From: Pseudomonadota bacterium
Lineage (GTDB): Bacteria > Pseudomonadota > Gammaproteobacteria > Burkholderiales > Burkholderiaceae_C
DNA: 64,000 bases
Reading direction: 5' to 3'
Assembly (NCBI GenBank): GCA_020161065.1
Contig: JAIUPH010000020.1
Span: 1-64,000, forward strand
The notes below the pieces were generated by a model. That model made no database searches and was not told where the DNA came from. It saw only the letters and a list, made by a program, of their open reading frames with translations. Every line of letters starts with the position of its first letter. The stretch's first letter is position 1. Position numbers and translations under genes: made by a program. Below, in pieces: positions 63,579 to 64,000 of the stretch.

Positions 63579-64000
63579 ATGTCAGACGCTTCTCTCGACG
63601 ACACCGCCGCCGACCGGCCCCGCCTGGTCTATCCCTTCGACAGCCTGCCCCCGCGCGGCCAGCGCGCCGAGGTGGCGCCCGGCGTGCGCTGGATCCGCAT
63701 GCCGCTGCCCTACCAGCTCAACCACATCAACCTGTACACGCTGGACGAGCCCGGCGGCTTCGCCGTCGTCGACACCGGCACCCGCACCGAAGACGGTGCC
63801 GCCGTCTGGCACGAGATCTTCGCCAACCTGCCCGCCGGCCAGGCGCCGACGCGCGTGTTCGTCACCCACATGCACCCCGACCACGTGGGCATGGCCGGCT
63901 GGATCACGCGCAAGTTCAACGTGCGGCTGTGGATGACGCGGCTGGAATACCTCACCTGCCGCGTGATGACGGCCGACACCGGCCGCGAGGCGCCGCCCGA
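63579..64000 (+). CDS. metallo-beta-lactamase fold hydrolase (3' end outside window)
   Basis: The first 140 residues of an MBL-fold protein are visible; the gene continues past the window. GGFAVVDTGTRTED (about 61-74) and the metal motif THMHPDHVG (HxHxDH, about 96-104) are intact, so two metal ions are expected. It is the group often annotated as glyoxalase II-like or Zn-dependent hydrolase. No clear ribosome site precedes the ATG at 63579. Confidence 0.88.
   Translation, partial: MSDASLDDTAADRPRLVYPFDSLPPRGQRAEVAPGVRWIRMPLPYQLNHINLYTLDEPGGFAVVDTGTRTEDGAAVWHEIFANLPAGQAPTRVFVTHMHPDHVGMAGWITRKFNVRLWMTRLEYLTCRVMTADTGREAPP

Overview
The window is very GC-rich, densely packed bacterial DNA. Gene content and protein style point to a betaproteobacterium of the order Burkholderiales (Rubrivivax/Leptothrix/Comamonadaceae-like). 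The evidence is a formimidoylglutamate-deiminase type hut cluster, a GltIJKL-type ABC system, DUF1302/DUF1329 proteins, a zinc-binding (CZB) chemoreceptor and many ATGA stop/start overlaps. This placement is inference; there is no rRNA. I see no tRNA, CRISPR array, prophage or replication origin.

Layout. 1-0.75 kb: 3' part of an IS1182-type transposase. 0.9-14.5 kb: a catabolic/transport island with an FMN alpha-hydroxyacid dehydrogenase, an IclR regulator, an extradiol-dioxygenase-like VOC protein, an alpha/beta hydrolase coupled to an MhpA-like FAD monooxygenase, a divergent DUF1302-DUF1329-YCF48-RND module, and TetR and AraC regulators. 14.6-18.8 kb: wrbA, then a NitT/TauT-type ABC operon with an AraC-GyrI regulator gene embedded in it. 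18.8-27.5 kb: a DUF4399 protein and the histidine-utilisation locus. There hutU-hutH diverge from hutC-phyH-like-hutD-hutG-hutF, with a candidate HutC operator inside the hutUH promoter. hutI is absent and an Fe(II)/2-oxoglutarate oxygenase-like gene sits in the operon.

27.5-34.2 kb: a multi-PAS sensor kinase convergent with a Ser/Thr kinase, an acyl-CoA dehydrogenase, nudC, and a small exported protein. 34.2-38.1 kb: an Fe3+/polyamine-like ABC operon. 38.3-43.6 kb: a crotonase, then an amino-acid ABC operon with two different binding proteins, an internal terminator and structured intergenic repeats. 43.6-48.9 kb: an alpha/beta hydrolase, a membrane-anchored protein, a Crp/Fnr regulator, a DUF1345 membrane protein, a divergent MurA paralog and a double-CDGSH iron-sulfur protein.

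48.9-54.6 kb: a tightly overlapping four-gene operon (binding-protein-like, lipoprotein with VWA domain, XpaC-like, TelA-like) behind riboflavin synthase and a tiny membrane protein. 54.8-64 kb: an aspartoacylase-family protein with a cytochrome P450, a GGDEF/EAL protein, an ArsC/Spx-like protein, a lipoprotein, nadC, a WYL regulator, a CZB chemoreceptor and the start of a metallo-beta-lactamase-fold hydrolase.

The most interesting units are the TelA/XpaC/VWA/binding-protein operon, the hut locus with an embedded oxygenase and no hutI, the monooxygenase/VOC/hydrolase set beside an envelope transport module, and the duplicated 82-bp repeat whose hairpin shows a compensatory base change. All functions are read from sequence motifs and family knowledge; nothing was searched or computed.
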